64,000 nt of DNA from Yinghuangia seranimata (GTDB lineage Bacteria > Actinomycetota > Actinomycetes > Streptomycetales > Streptomycetaceae): contig NZ_JASAOI010000007.1 in NCBI RefSeq assembly GCF_029953285.1, forward strand, positions 62,001 to 126,000, written 5' to 3'. Positions within the stretch are counted from its first letter, which is position 1. Every line of letters begins with the position of its first letter. This document shows positions 16,650-26,172 of this stretch, piece by piece. The translations under genes and the position numbers were made by a program. The notes below the pieces were generated by a model. The model did not search any database. It saw nothing but the letters and a program-made list of their open reading frames with translations, and had not been told where the DNA came from.

Positions 16650-18401
16650 CTAGCGGGGGTACCGGGCGCGCCACGACAGGACCGTGCCCTTGCCCCCGTC
16701 GCGCGGGACGACGTCGAAGTCGCCGTGCAGCTCCGCGGCGCGCGCGGCCAGGTTGGCCAGGCCGCTGCTGCGCTCCCGTTCGGTGGGCATACCCACGCCG
16801 TTGTCGGTGACGGTGATGCCCACCTCGGTCGGGGTCGCCTCCAGGGACACCTCGACGCGGGTGGCGTGGGCGTGCCGGGCGACATTGGACAGGGCTTCGC
16901 GGATGACGGCGAGGATGTGGTCGCCCATCTCCTCGGGCACCGCCGTGTCCAGCAGCCCTTCCAGGCGCAGGGTCGGGGTGAAGCCGAGTTGTTCGGCGGC
17001 GTGGTCGGCGAGTTGCAGGACGCGGCTGCGGAGCCCTGCGGCCTTGCCGCGCTCGCGGGCCTTGAGCGAGAAGATCGTGGAGCGGATGAGCCGGATCGTC
17101 TCGTCGAGGTCGTCGACGTTCCGCATGATGAGGTCGACGGCCTCGGGCCGGTCGACCATGCGTGTGACGCCCTGCAGCGACATCCCGGTCGCGAACAGCC
17201 GCTGGATGGCCACGTCGTGCAGGTCGCGGGCGATCCGGTCGCGGTCCTGGAACGTGGTCAGCAGTTCGGCCTCGCGGCGGCGTTCGGCGATCTCGAGGGC
17301 CAGCGCGGCGTGGCTGGCGAACCCGGTCACCATGGCGACGGTCGCCTCGGGAAACGCCGGGCGCCCGACGTGCGCGATGACCTGGAGCACGCCGCGGACG
17401 TGGTCGGAAGTGCCGAGCGGCAGCATGAACGCCGCACCGAGCCCCCGGTAGGCGTCGTTGACCGCGGACTCCTGGACCCGCGGGTCCTCGGACAGGTTGT
17501 CGGACACCGCGGTCTCGCCGGACGTGTAGACCTTGCCGGCCAGCGTCGTGCCGCTGCTGAGGACCAGGCCGCGCAGTTCGTCCGCGGCGTCGCCGTCGGC
17601 CGCGTCGACGACCAGGTCGTCGGTGCCCGGCACCGAGACCGCGACGGTGACCAGGTCGGCTCCGGCCATCTCCCGCACCGTGCCGGCGAAGGTCCGCAGG
17701 ACGTCGGACGGGTCGGCGCCGGACAGCAGGCTGCGGGTCAGCTCGGACGCCGCGGTCAGCCACTGCTCGCGCCGCGTCGCCTGGTCGTAGAGCCGCGCGT
17801 TGTCGATCGCCACGCCGGCCGCGGCGGCGAGGGTGCGCAGCACCGCCTCGTCGTCCTCGTCGAAGTCCGCGCCGCCGCGCTTCTCGGTCAGGTACAGGTT
17901 CCCGAAGACCTCGTCGCGGATCCGGATCGGCACGCCGAGGAACGTGTGCATCGGCGGATGGTTGGCCGGGAAGCCGAACGAGTCGGCGTGCTCGGAGATC
18001 TCGTGCAGGCGGATCGGGTGCGGGTCGCGGATGACCAGGCCGAGGATGCCGCGCCCGGCGGGGAACGGGCCGATCTTCGCGATGGTCTCGGACGTCATGC
18101 CGACCGGCAGGAAGCGGGCGAGCCGCTCCTCGTCGCCGATCACGCCGAGCGCGCCGTACCGCGCGTCGACCAGCGAGACCGCGGACTCGACGATGCGGCG
18201 CAGCACCGTCTCCAGCTCCAGGTCGCTGCCGACCGCCAGGACCGCCTCAAGGAGGGTGTGCACGCGGTCGCGGGTCGCGCGGACGACCCCGATGTGCGCC
18301 TGAAGTTCGTCGAGCAGCTCGTCGAGGCGCATGCGCGGGATGGGCGGGCGCTCGGCACCCTTCCGGGCGCGCTTCTTCTGCGGCTCGGCTTCGTCCGGCA
18401 T
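16650..18401 (-). CDS. devS: DevS/DosT-like GAF sensor histidine kinase
   Basis: 583 residues: two GAF domains (about 55-200 and 225-372), then a HisKA_3 dimerisation part with RDLHDVAIQRLFATG (phospho-acceptor H395) and a C-terminal HATPase (EALSNVARHAH N-box, DNGVGMP, SGLANLAARA). GAF-A contains NHPPMHTFLGVPIRIRDEVFGNLYLTEK; in mycobacterial DevS/DosT the haem-ligating His (about residue 149) lies in this segment, and H148 and H152 are available here. It is therefore a likely haem sensor of O2, NO and CO or of redox state. ATG 18401 has GGAGAGG. The matching regulator gene is 7 kb away at 25495, and no DevR gene adjoins it. It converges with the PPOX gene. Confidence 0.85.
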   Translation of the reverse strand: MPDEAEPQKKRARKGAERPPIPRMRLDELLDELQAHIGVVRATRDRVHTLLEAVLAVGSDLELETVLRRIVESAVSLVDARYGALGVIGDEERLARFLPVGMTSETIAKIGPFPAGRGILGLVIRDPHPIRLHEISEHADSFGFPANHPPMHTFLGVPIRIRDEVFGNLYLTEKRGGADFDEDDEAVLRTLAAAAGVAIDNARLYDQATRREQWLTAASELTRSLLSGADPSDVLRTFAGTVREMAGADLVTVAVSVPGTDDLVVDAADGDAADELRGLVLSSGTTLAGKVYTSGETAVSDNLSEDPRVQESAVNDAYRGLGAAFMLPLGTSDHVRGVLQVIAHVGRPAFPEATVAMVTGFASHAALALEIAERRREAELLTTFQDRDRIARDLHDVAIQRLFATGMSLQGVTRMVDRPEAVDLIMRNVDDLDETIRLIRSTIFSLKARERGKAAGLRSRVLQLADHAAEQLGFTPTLRLEGLLDTAVPEEMGDHILAVIREALSNVARHAHATRVEVSLEATPTEVGITVTDNGVGMPTERERSSGLANLAARAAELHGDFDVVPRDGGKGTVLSWRARYPR

Positions 18402-18559
18402 TACCTCTCCCCAGGCGACGGAGTCAGCACGCGGCGGCCCCGAGACGTCGTGTCGCCCCCATTGTGGCCCGGACACAGGTTCGCATGCGACCGGTGTGCC
18501 GCAAGCGGCGCACGGACTTCCCCGGAGGCCGCCCTCCGTGGCGGCTGAAAAGCGTGTGG

Positions 18560-19282
18560 TCAGAGCCTCGCCATCCACGCGTCGGTGATACCCGAAGCGT
18601 GGGCACGGCGCGACCGCGGGCGGCTGTCGTCGTAGTCGAAACGCAGCGTGTGCGTCACGCCGACGACACCGTCGACCGCGCGGCACAGCCTGACGACAAG
18701 CGGAATCAGGCTCTTCTGTTCCAGCACGCCGCTCAGGTGCACGCGGCCGTCCTCGACGGTGACCGCGACGGTGGCGGGGTTGATCCACAGGGCCCGGGTG
18801 AGGACCTGGTCGGCGATCTCGGCGCGGATGTCGGCGTCCGGGCGCAGGAACACGCGCAGCAGGTCGGCGCGGCTGACGATGCCGTCGAGGAAGCCCTCGG
18901 CGTCCACCACGGGCAGCCGCCTGACCCCGCGGCGCTCCATGAGCCGGGCGGCCTCCACGACGGTCTGGTCCGCCCGCACGGTGACCGCCGGGGCGGTCAT
19001 CAGGTCGGCGGCGCGCTGCCCCCGTGCCTTCGCCTGGGCGGCGCGGTGTGCGGTGTAATGGATGTGTGTGCGGGGGCCGTCGGCGGTCCCGCCTTCGGTG
19101 GCCTCCTTGCGCAGGAGGTCGGCCTCGGTGACCACACCGAGCACCCGGCCTTGGGCGTCCACCACCGGGACGCCGCTGACCCGCCGTTCCTGGATCGTGC
19201 GGACGATGTCCTTGAACTCGGTGTCGGGGCCGACGGAGACGACGTCGGCCGTCATCACCGCGCGGACGGTCTGGTGCGCCAT
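18560..19282 (-). CDS. CBS-BON protein
   Basis: 240 residues: CBS 1 (VRAVMTADVVSVGPDTEFKDIVRTI...GVVTEADLLRKEA), CBS 2 (DLMTAPAVTVRADQTVVEAARLMERRGVRRLPVVD...GIVSRADLLRVF), then a BON domain (IRAEIADQVLTRALWINPATVAVTVEDGRVHLSGVLEQKS). CBS pairs bind adenylates and BON domains bind membranes or lipids. It is a paralogue of 31279-31983. ATG 19282 follows GGAGGGATCCC. It is divergent from the alcohol dehydrogenase, with the box at 19415 in the shared promoter region 133 bases upstream. Confidence 0.85.
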   Translation of the reverse strand: MAHQTVRAVMTADVVSVGPDTEFKDIVRTIQERRVSGVPVVDAQGRVLGVVTEADLLRKEATEGGTADGPRTHIHYTAHRAAQAKARGQRAADLMTAPAVTVRADQTVVEAARLMERRGVRRLPVVDAEGFLDGIVSRADLLRVFLRPDADIRAEIADQVLTRALWINPATVAVTVEDGRVHLSGVLEQKSLIPLVVRLCRAVDGVVGVTHTLRFDYDDSRPRSRRAHASGITDAWMARL

Positions 19283-19414
19283 GGGATCCCTCCGGTGGGG
19301 TCGGATCGTGCCGGACAGGTGCGCGAAACGTGGTGCCTGAGGCGCTGTTCCCCCTCGGATCCACTGTCTCGGAAGGCCGCGCGGCACCACATGGGCTGAG
19401 GTCCCTACCGCATC

Positions 19415-19428
19415 GGGCCGAACGGCCC
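19415..19428. promoter_or_regulatory. DevR-type box between divergent genes
   Basis: GGGCCGAACGGCCC between the CBS-BON gene (minus) and the zinc alcohol dehydrogenase (plus, start 70 bases away). It could serve either or both. Confidence 0.7.
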
Positions 19429-19497
19429 TGTGGGGCTCGACCCTTTGGCGGGAGGCTCGGATTGGGAGCGAGACCCCCGCCGAACGGAGTGATCCCG

Positions 19498-20541
19498 ATG
19501 AAGGCCCTCACCTACCACGGCCCCGGGCGCCGCAGCTGGGCGGACGCCCCCGATCCCGCCCTGCGCGACCCGGACGACGCCGTCGTGCGCGTGGACGCGG
19601 TCACCATCTGCGGCACCGACCTGCACATCCTCAAGGGCGACGTGCCCGAGGTCGCGGTCGGCCGCACGCTCGGCCACGAGGCCGTCGGCACGGTCCTCGA
19701 GGTCGGGGCCGGCGTCCGCACCGTCGCGCCCGGCGACCGGGTACTCGTCTCGTGCATCTCGGCCTGCGGGCGCTGCAAGTCGTGCCGGTCGGCCGCGTAC
19801 GGGCAGTGCACGGGTGGCGGCGGTTGGGTGCTCGGGCACACGATCGACGGCACCCAGGCCGAGAAGGTCCGCGTCCCGTTCGCCGACATGTCGGTGCACA
19901 AGCTGCCCGAGACCGTGACGGACGAAGCGGCCGTGCTGCTCGCCGACATCATGCCCACCTCCTACGAAGTGGGCGTCCGCAACGGCCGGGTGGGTCCCGG
20001 CGACACCGTGGCGATCGTGGGCGCCGGGCCGATCGGCCTCGCCGCCGTGGTCACCGCGCGCATGTTCTCGCCGGCGTGCGTCGTCGTCGTCGACCCGGAC
20101 ACCGGCCGCCTGGACGCGGCGAAGCGGTTCGGCGCCGACGTGGTCCTGACCCCGGACCGCGACCCCGTGGAGGCCGTCCGGGCGCTGACGAACGACGGCT
20201 TCGGCGCGCACGTCGCGATGGAGGCCGTGGGCGTACCCGAGACGTTCGAGATGTGCACGCGCCTGGTCCGGCCCGGCGGGCACGTCGCCAACATCGGCGT
20301 GCACGGCCGCCCGGCCACGCTGCACCTCGAGGACCTGTGGATCCGGAACGTCACGATCACGACGGGCCTGGTCGACACCAGCAGCACGCCGATGCTCCTG
20401 GACATGCTGGCCGCGGGCCGGCTGGACACCGACGGGCTGGTCACGCACCGCTTCGGGCTCGACGAGATGCCGGACGCGTACGACGTGTTCGAGCGGGCCG
20501 CCGACACCGGCGCGCTCAAGGTCGTCCTGTTCCGCACCTGA
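19498..20541 (+). CDS. Zinc-dependent alcohol dehydrogenase
   Basis: 347 residues of the MDR family. The catalytic-zinc ligands are in TICGTD (C38) and GHEAVG, and the structural-zinc cysteines in CGRCKSCRSAAYGQC. The NAD(P) motif is GAGPIG near 170. The chain resembles isopropanol/butanediol-type or IdnO-like dehydrogenases; the substrate is unknown. Under low oxygen it could regenerate NAD+ by reducing an aldehyde or ketone. ATG 19498 follows CGGAGTGAT. A USP gene follows 55 bases downstream and probably shares its transcript from the 19415 box. Confidence 0.85.
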   Translation: MKALTYHGPGRRSWADAPDPALRDPDDAVVRVDAVTICGTDLHILKGDVPEVAVGRTLGHEAVGTVLEVGAGVRTVAPGDRVLVSCISACGRCKSCRSAAYGQCTGGGGWVLGHTIDGTQAEKVRVPFADMSVHKLPETVTDEAAVLLADIMPTSYEVGVRNGRVGPGDTVAIVGAGPIGLAAVVTARMFSPACVVVVDPDTGRLDAAKRFGADVVLTPDRDPVEAVRALTNDGFGAHVAMEAVGVPETFEMCTRLVRPGGHVANIGVHGRPATLHLEDLWIRNVTITTGLVDTSSTPMLLDMLAAGRLDTDGLVTHRFGLDEMPDAYDVFERAADTGALKVVLFRT

Positions 20542-20596
20542 ACCCACCCCTTCCCGCGGCGGCGAACCGCCCGCGACCCAGTCGAGGAGAGCGCAT

Positions 20597-21505
20597 ATGC
20601 CCACCCCCGCCACCGAGCCGCCCCGTCCCGTGGTCGTCGGCGTCGACGGTTCCGACTACGCCCGCAACGCCGTCGACTGGGCCGCCGACGAGGCCGCGCT
20701 GCGCGGCAGCCCGCTGGAACTGCTGCACGCATGGGAGCCCAAGGCCTTCGAGCCGCACGACTGGTACGGCGAACTCCTGCACGACGCCGGCGTCGACGTC
20801 CTCCAGCGACACGCCGCGCAGGCCCGCGAACGCCAGCCCGGCATCGCCGTGACCACGGACATCGTCCACGAGAAGGACACCGACACCCTGGAGGCCGCGT
20901 CCGAGCGCGCCGCGCTCCTGGTCGTCGGACGCCGCGGCCTGGGTGGCTTCACCGGCCTGCTCATGGGCTCGGTCAGCCGCTACCTGGCCGGGCGCAGCCG
21001 CTGCCCGCTGCTGGTGGTGCCCGCCGACGAGCACGGGGCCGGCGCCGTGGACCCGGAGCGGCCAGCCCGCAGGATCCTCGTCGGGATCGCGGACGTCTCG
21101 TGCGCCTCCGCGGCGCGCGCCGCGTTCGAGGAAGCGGCGCTCCGGGGGCTGGCGGTGAAGGCCGTCACGGCCTGGTCGCTGCCCCCGATACCCGCGTCGT
21201 CGGGCTACCTGGGCGCGGCGATGCCGGTGCCCGACGACGTCTACCGCTCGATCGGGCGCGCGGCGGAATCCACGCTGGTGGACGTCCTCGCGCCGCTGCG
21301 GGCGGAGTTCCCGCACGTGGCCGTGTCCGCCGAGGTGGTCCAGGGCCCGTCCGGGCAGGTCCTCGTGGAGGCGTCCGAGAACGCCGAGATGACCGTGGTG
21401 GCCGCGCACCGGCGCGCGCACGGCGTGGGCCGCACGATCGGCTCGACGGCGTACGCGGTCCTGCACCACGCCCACTCGCCGGTGCTGCTGGTCCCTGCCG
21501 GCTGA
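20597..21505 (+). CDS. Tandem universal stress protein
   Basis: 302 residues and two UspA domains. Domain 1 has the ATP motif GRRGLGGFTGLLMGS. Domain 2 (AAHRRAHGVGRTIGS) has lost the first glycine. It is strongly similar to the USP at 7993-8910 along its length. ATG 20597 follows GAGGAGAG. It is the second gene after the alcohol dehydrogenase and is closed by the hairpin at 21520-21551. As in mycobacterial DosR regulons, ATP-binding USPs probably help set the growth-arrest state. Confidence 0.85.
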   Translation: MPTPATEPPRPVVVGVDGSDYARNAVDWAADEAALRGSPLELLHAWEPKAFEPHDWYGELLHDAGVDVLQRHAAQARERQPGIAVTTDIVHEKDTDTLEAASERAALLVVGRRGLGGFTGLLMGSVSRYLAGRSRCPLLVVPADEHGAGAVDPERPARRILVGIADVSCASAARAAFEEAALRGLAVKAVTAWSLPPIPASSGYLGAAMPVPDDVYRSIGRAAESTLVDVLAPLRAEFPHVAVSAEVVQGPSGQVLVEASENAEMTVVAAHRRAHGVGRTIGSTAYAVLHHAHSPVLLVPAG

Positions 21506-21519
21506 CCCACCTCACGACA

Positions 21520-21551
21520 ACGCCCGGACCCTGCTCGGAGGTCCGGGCGTT
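21520..21551. terminator. Bidirectional terminator hairpin
   Basis: ACGCCCGGACC (21520-21530) pairs perfectly with GGTCCGGGCGT (21540-21550) over a 9-base loop. It separates the convergent USP and thpR genes, leaving thpR about 80 bases away. Confidence 0.75.
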
Positions 21552-21630
21552 CGTGCTGCGCGACCGCGCCCCCGGGCTCCACGGGGCCGCTGGGTGGCGG
21601 TCCGTGCCACGCGCTGATCCGACGCACCAC

Positions 21631-22215
21631 TCAGCGGAACCGTCCGGGTCGGCCTTCCAGCGGCCAGGCCGCAACGTCCTGATACCGCGCCGGGCCCGCG
21701 CCGATGGTGCTGTGGACCAGGTGAAGTGCCTCCGCGGTCCACTCGGCGCCCGCGAAATCAGCGAGCAGGGCGGCCGGAGCGGCGAGCGTGTACTCGCGCC
21801 GGCGCCCAGACGCGCGGGCCAGCGTCACGTGTCCGTGCCAAGGCCGTGATTCCACCGGGACGCCCGACCTCTCCGAGGCCCTGCTGACGCCCTGGGCCAA
21901 CGCCTGCAGCCCGGGCACGTCGCCGCCGACGCCCATCCACAGCACCCGGTCGGCGAACCGCCCGCCGTGCGCGAGGACGACCCGCTGGACGGGGTGGCGC
22001 GCGGCGACGCGGCCGAGCCGCCGCTCCAGCCCCGGCCGGATCTCGGGAGCGACGTCGCCCAGAAACGCGACCGTGACGTGCCAGCTTTCGGGCGCCGTCC
22101 AGCGGAGCTCCGGGAACCGGTCGCGGACCGGCTCCACCGCGCGACGCAGCTCGGCCACCGCCTCCGGCGGCGGCGTCAGTGCCACGAACAGTCGCAGTGG
22201 ACCCGGCTCGCTCAC
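21631..22215 (-). CDS. thpR: RNA 2',3'-cyclic phosphodiesterase
   Basis: 194 residues of the 2H phosphoesterase/LigT family. The two HxTx motifs are HVTVAFLG (near residue 46) and HVTLARA (near residue 128), the normal spacing. The family opens 2',3'-cyclic phosphates at RNA ends. The start is GTG 22215. It appears to be a stand-alone housekeeping gene between two terminator hairpins. Confidence 0.85.
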   Translation of the reverse strand: MSEPGPLRLFVALTPPPEAVAELRRAVEPVRDRFPELRWTAPESWHVTVAFLGDVAPEIRPGLERRLGRVAARHPVQRVVLAHGGRFADRVLWMGVGGDVPGLQALAQGVSRASERSGVPVESRPWHGHVTLARASGRRREYTLAAPAALLADFAGAEWTAEALHLVHSTIGAGPARYQDVAAWPLEGRPGRFR

Positions 22216-22334
22216 TACTTCAGCAAATCACCCGGCCGGGTCCTGGCGCGCCTCGAAGGCGAGCGCACGCGCCACACGGCGCGGGCTGATCCGAAGGATC
22301 CAGCGCGGACGGGAGACGGCCGGACGCAGGCTCG

Positions 22335-22398
22335 GCACGACGCAAGAGGCGGTTCCCTGCGGAGCTTCCGCGGGGAACCGCCCTCTCGCACGTCGTGC
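22335..22398 (-). terminator. Long stem-loop terminator after phosphoketolase
   Basis: An outer stem GCACGACG (22335-22342)/CGTCGTGC (22391-22398) encloses an inner stem around GCGGTTCCC/GGGAACCGC. It starts 9 bases past the phosphoketolase stop. Confidence 0.7.
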
Positions 22399-22406
22399 GC
22401 TACGCC

Positions 22407-24797
22407 TTACAGGCCCGTCGGCCGCGACCCTGGCCAGCGCCATTCGCGGACCTCCGGCAGGTCTTCGCCGTGTTCGCGGATCCAAGCGTGGTGGCGGGAG
22501 CGCATGTCGATCATCGACTGGCGTGCGGCGGCGGCGCGTTCGCCGAGGCCGGGGACGCGGTCGATGACGTCGACGACGCGCTGGTAGCGGTCGAGGTCGT
22601 TGAGGACGACCATGTCGAACGGCGTCGTGGTGGTGCCGTACTCCTTGTAGCCGCGCACGTGCAGGTTCGCGTGGCCGGAGCGCCGGTAGGTGAGGCGGTG
22701 GATCAGCCACGGGTAGCCGTGGTACGCGAAGATGACCGGCACGTCGGTGCCGAACAGGGCGTCGTATTCGGCGTCGGTCATGCCGTGCGGGTGCTCGGCG
22801 CGCGGCAGCAGACGCATGAGGTCGACCACGTTGACGACCCGGACGCGCAGGTGGGGCAGGTGGCGGCGCAGCAGGTCGACGGCGGCGAGGGTCTCCAGGG
22901 TCGGGACGTCGCCGGCGCACGCGAGCACCACGTCGGGCGTCCCGTGGTCGTTGGACGCGAAGTCCCAGATGCCGGCGCCGCGTGCGCAGTGCAGGCGGGC
23001 GGCGTCGATGTCGAGCCAGTTGTGCGCCGGCTGCTTGCCGGCGACCACGACGTTGACCAGGCCGCGGCTGCGCAGCACGTGGTCGGCCGTGACCAGGAGG
23101 GTGTTGGCGTCCGGCGGGAAGTACACCCGCACGACCTCGGGGCGCTTGTTGACGACGTGGTCGACGAAGCCGGGGTCCTGGTGGGAGAAGCCGTTGTTGT
23201 CCTGGCGCCACACGTGCGACGTCAGCAGGTAGTTGAGCGAGGCGATGGGCGGCCGCCAGCCGAGCTTGGCCGACTCGTAGAGCCACTTGGCGTGCTGGTT
23301 GAACATCGAGGAGACGATGTGCGTGAACGCCTCGTAGGTGGAGAACACGCCGTGGCGGCCGGTGAGCAGGTAGCCCTCCAGCCAGCCCTGGCAGGTGTGT
23401 TCGGACAGCATCTCCATGACGCGGCCGTCGCCGGCCAGGTGCCGGTCGATGTCGAGGTACGGGCCCTGCCACGCCTTGGCGGTCGCCTCGTACACCGCGC
23501 CGAGCCGGTTCGACTCGGTCTCGTCTGGGCCGAAGACGCGGAAGTCACGCCGCGCGGCGCTGGCTCCCATGACGTCGCGCAGCCACTCCCCCAGCGCGCG
23601 GGTGGGCTCGGTGACGGTGGCGCCGGGTTCGGGGACCTTGGCGGCGTAGGCGTCGACGTCGGGCAGCGGCAGCGCCCGCACGAGGGTGCCGCCGTTGGCG
23701 TGCGGGACGGCGCCGAGGCGCGTGTCGCCGGCCGGGACGTTGGCGAGCACGGCCGCGGTCGGGCCGCCGTGCGCGTCGAACAGGTCGTCGGGCCGGTACG
23801 AGCGCAGCCAGTCCTCCAGCGCGGCCAGGTGCGCGGGGTCCTCCCGCACACCGGCCAGCGGGACCTGGTGCGAGCGCCAGGTGCCCTCGACCGGGAGTCC
23901 GTCGACCTCGTGCGGGCCGGTCCAGCCCTTGGGGGTGCGCAGCACGATCATGGGCCAGCGGGGCCGCCCGACGGCGTGTCCGGCGCGGGCGGCGGCCTGG
24001 ACGCGGGCGATCTCGTCACAGGCGGCGTCCAGCGCGCGGGCCAGCGCGAGGTGCACGGCGGCGGGGTCGTCGCCCTCGACGTGTACGGGCGCCCAGCCGT
24101 AGCCGGCCAGCAGCGCGTCCAGTTCCTCGCGCGGCAGCCGGGCCAGGACGGCCGGGTTGGCGATCTTCCAGCCGTTCAGGTGCAGGATCGGCAGGACGGC
24201 CCCGTCGGTGACGGGGCTGAGGAACTTCGTGCTGTGCCAGGACGTCGCCAGTGGCCCGGTCTCCGCCTCTCCGTCGCCGACCACGCAGGCCACGAGCAGG
24301 TCGGGGTTGTCGAACGCGGCACCGAAGGCGTGGGAGAGGCTGTAGCCCAGCTCGCCGCCCTCGTGGATCGACCCGGGCACGACGGGGGCGATGTGGCTGG
24401 GGACGCCGCCGGGGAACGAGAACTGGCGGAACAGGGCGCGCATGCCCTCGGCGTCGCGCGGCACGTCCGGGTAGCGCTCGCTGTACGTGCCGTCCAGCCA
24501 CGCGCCCGCGAGCGCCGCGGGACCGCCGTGGCCGGGGCCGGTGACGTGCATGACGGTCGTGCCCCGGGTCCGGATCAGCCGGTTCAGGTGCGCGTAGATC
24601 AGGTTGAGGCCTGGTGAGGTGCCCCAGTGGCCGAGCAGCCGCGGCTTGATGTGCTCCGGCCGTAGAGGCTCGGCCAGCAGCGGGTTGTCCATCAGGTAGA
24701 TCTGGCCGACCGCGAGGTAGTTCGCGGCCCGCCACCACGCGTCGACCGCGTGGATGTCGGACGGTTCCGGGTCGGTCACCGGCACGAGCTCGGTCAT
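22407..24797 (-). CDS. xfp: Xylulose-5-phosphate/fructose-6-phosphate phosphoketolase
   Basis: 796 residues, the normal length. Thiamine-diphosphate enzyme that splits xylulose 5-phosphate or fructose 6-phosphate with phosphate to give acetyl phosphate plus glyceraldehyde 3-phosphate or erythrose 4-phosphate. Family motifs are plentiful: [14 protein letters not shown] at the N-terminus, [66 protein letters not shown]-type [20 protein letters not shown], and [15 protein letters not shown] near the end. ATG 24797 is 88 bases from the DevR box at 24887 and divergent from a CBS gene. Its product is the substrate of the acetate kinase at 27244, giving ATP without respiration. Confidence 0.95.
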   Translation of the reverse strand: MTELVPVTDPEPSDIHAVDAWWRAANYLAVGQIYLMDNPLLAEPLRPEHIKPRLLGHWGTSPGLNLIYAHLNRLIRTRGTTVMHVTGPGHGGPAALAGAWLDGTYSERYPDVPRDAEGMRALFRQFSFPGGVPSHIAPVVPGSIHEGGELGYSLSHAFGAAFDNPDLLVACVVGDGEAETGPLATSWHSTKFLSPVTDGAVLPILHLNGWKIANPAVLARLPREELDALLAGYGWAPVHVEGDDPAAVHLALARALDAACDEIARVQAAARAGHAVGRPRWPMIVLRTPKGWTGPHEVDGLPVEGTWRSHQVPLAGVREDPAHLAALEDWLRSYRPDDLFDAHGGPTAAVLANVPAGDTRLGAVPHANGGTLVRALPLPDVDAYAAKVPEPGATVTEPTRALGEWLRDVMGASAARRDFRVFGPDETESNRLGAVYEATAKAWQGPYLDIDRHLAGDGRVMEMLSEHTCQGWLEGYLLTGRHGVFSTYEAFTHIVSSMFNQHAKWLYESAKLGWRPPIASLNYLLTSHVWRQDNNGFSHQDPGFVDHVVNKRPEVVRVYFPPDANTLLVTADHVLRSRGLVNVVVAGKQPAHNWLDIDAARLHCARGAGIWDFASNDHGTPDVVLACAGDVPTLETLAAVDLLRRHLPHLRVRVVNVVDLMRLLPRAEHPHGMTDAEYDALFGTDVPVIFAYHGYPWLIHRLTYRRSGHANLHVRGYKEYGTTTTPFDMVVLNDLDRYQRVVDVIDRVPGLGERAAAARQSMIDMRSRHHAWIREHGEDLPEVREWRWPGSRPTGL

Positions 24798-24886
24798 GGG
24801 TTCCCCCTCGGGGGTCACGCGGCGCCGGCCTCCCGGCGCCGGGGAGCGCCGTATCCGACGCTGCCGTACGTACTGGACGGATGGCA

Positions 24887-24900
24887 GGGCCGAACGGCCC
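24887..24900. promoter_or_regulatory. DevR-type box between divergent genes
   Basis: GGGCCGAACGGCCC within an extended CAGGGCCG-AA-CGGCCCTG palindrome (24885-24902), almost midway between phosphoketolase (minus, 89 bases) and a CBS protein (plus, 79 bases). Confidence 0.75.
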
Positions 24901-24979
24901 TGTGACCTGGGGACGGACTGCGGGAGGCTCGAACCGAGGCGGTCGCGGAGGCGGCCGCCGCGGATCCGGGAGGACCGCC

Positions 24980-25438
24980 ATGACCGCCAAGACCGCACCC
25001 GTGGACCCGCACCACCCGGGCACCCGCCGCGATCCCGTCGCCGCGCCGCCGCGCGTGGCCGGGCTGATGCGCGAGCCCGTGGCCGTGGACGTCGCGGACA
25101 CGCTGTGGACCGCCATGGAAGTCATGCTCTCCCGCGGCCTGCGGCACCTCGTCGTGACACGCCAGGGCGCCTCCGCGGGCCTGCTGTCCGACCGAGACCT
25201 GGCCGCCACATGGGCGATGGATCCGCTGGGCCTGAAGAACCGTTGCGCCGGAGACGCGCTCGGTCCGGCCCGGCCCTTCGTCGCCCCGGACGTGGACGTG
25301 GTCCGCGCGGCGGCGCACCTGCGTACCGCGGGGGCCGACGCCCTCGTGGTCACCGACGCGGCCCTGGTGCCGCTGGGCGTGGTCACCGACCACGACCTGC
25401 TCGGCGCCCTGGCCGAGCTGCTGCGCGAGGACGCCTGA
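24980..25438 (+). CDS. CBS-domain protein (Hrp1-like)
   Basis: 152 residues with one CBS pair: [34 protein letters not shown] and [41 protein letters not shown]. It is a shorter paralogue of the protein at 15505 without the repeat tail. ATG 24980 follows GGGAGGA. Adenylate sensing is the family role. It lies 56 bases ahead of devR in the same direction, so read-through from the box at 24887 would put devR under its own control. Confidence 0.85.
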   Translation: MTAKTAPVDPHHPGTRRDPVAAPPRVAGLMREPVAVDVADTLWTAMEVMLSRGLRHLVVTRQGASAGLLSDRDLAATWAMDPLGLKNRCAGDALGPARPFVAPDVDVVRAAAHLRTAGADALVVTDAALVPLGVVTDHDLLGALAELLREDA

Positions 25439-25494
25439 CGGGCGCTCGCGCGCGGTGCGAGACTGATAACCCCTGCCTGAAGAGATGAGTCGTG

Positions 25495-26163
25495 ATGACC
25501 TCCCCGAACCAGCCGATCCGGGTCTTTCTGCTGGACGACCATGAGATCGTCCGCCGCGGCCTGGCCGACCTGCTCGGCGCGGAGCCCGACATCGAGGTGG
25601 TGGGCGAGTCGGCGTCCGCGCAGGAGGCCATGCGCCGCATCCCCGCCCTCAACCCGGACGTCGCGGTCCTGGACGGCCGGCTGCCGGACGGCAGCGGCAT
25701 CGACGTGTGCCGCGAGGTCCGCTCGCGGTTCCCGCACATCCAGGCGCTGATCCTGACGTCGTACGACGACGAGGACGCCCTGTTCGCCGCGATCATGGCG
25801 GGCGCCGCGGGCTACGTCCTCAAGCAGATCCGCGGCACCGACCTCGTCGACGGCGTCCGCCGCGTCGCCGCCGGCCAGTCGCTCCTCGACCCGGTCATCA
25901 CCGCCAAGGTCCTCGAACGCGTCCGCACCGGCAACACCGTCGACCCCCGCCTGGCCGACCTCTCCGCCCGCGAACGCGAGGTCCTCGGCTTCGTCACCCA
26001 GGGCCTGACCAACCGCCAGATCGCCGAGAAGATGCAGCTCGCCGAGAAGACGGTGAAGAACTACGTCTCCGCCCTCCTCAACAAACTCGGCCTCGAACGC
26101 CGCGTCCAGGCCGCTGTGTTCGCCACCGAGGTCCAGCAGGGCCAGCCCCACACCGGCGCGTAA
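25495..26163 (+). CDS. devR: DevR/DosR-type response regulator
   Basis: 222 residues. The receiver domain has D14/D15, phospho-acceptor D60 (VLDGRLP) and K110; the LuxR-type HTH covers LTNRQIAEKMQLAEKTVKNYVSALLNKLGLERRVQAAVFATE. The recognition helix keeps K185, K188 and N189, equivalent to the DosR residues K179, K182 and N183 that read the GGG of its operator. This fits the GGG...CCC arms of the palindrome in this window. ATG 25495 is preceded in frame by GTG 25492; either may be used. It is probably phosphorylated by the DevS-like kinase at 16650-18401. The Streptomyces coelicolor equivalent is called OsdR. Confidence 0.9.
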   Translation: MTSPNQPIRVFLLDDHEIVRRGLADLLGAEPDIEVVGESASAQEAMRRIPALNPDVAVLDGRLPDGSGIDVCREVRSRFPHIQALILTSYDDEDALFAAIMAGAAGYVLKQIRGTDLVDGVRRVAAGQSLLDPVITAKVLERVRTGNTVDPRLADLSAREREVLGFVTQGLTNRQIAEKMQLAEKTVKNYVSALLNKLGLERRVQAAVFATEVQQGQPHTGA

Positions 26164-26172
26164 CCGCCTCCC

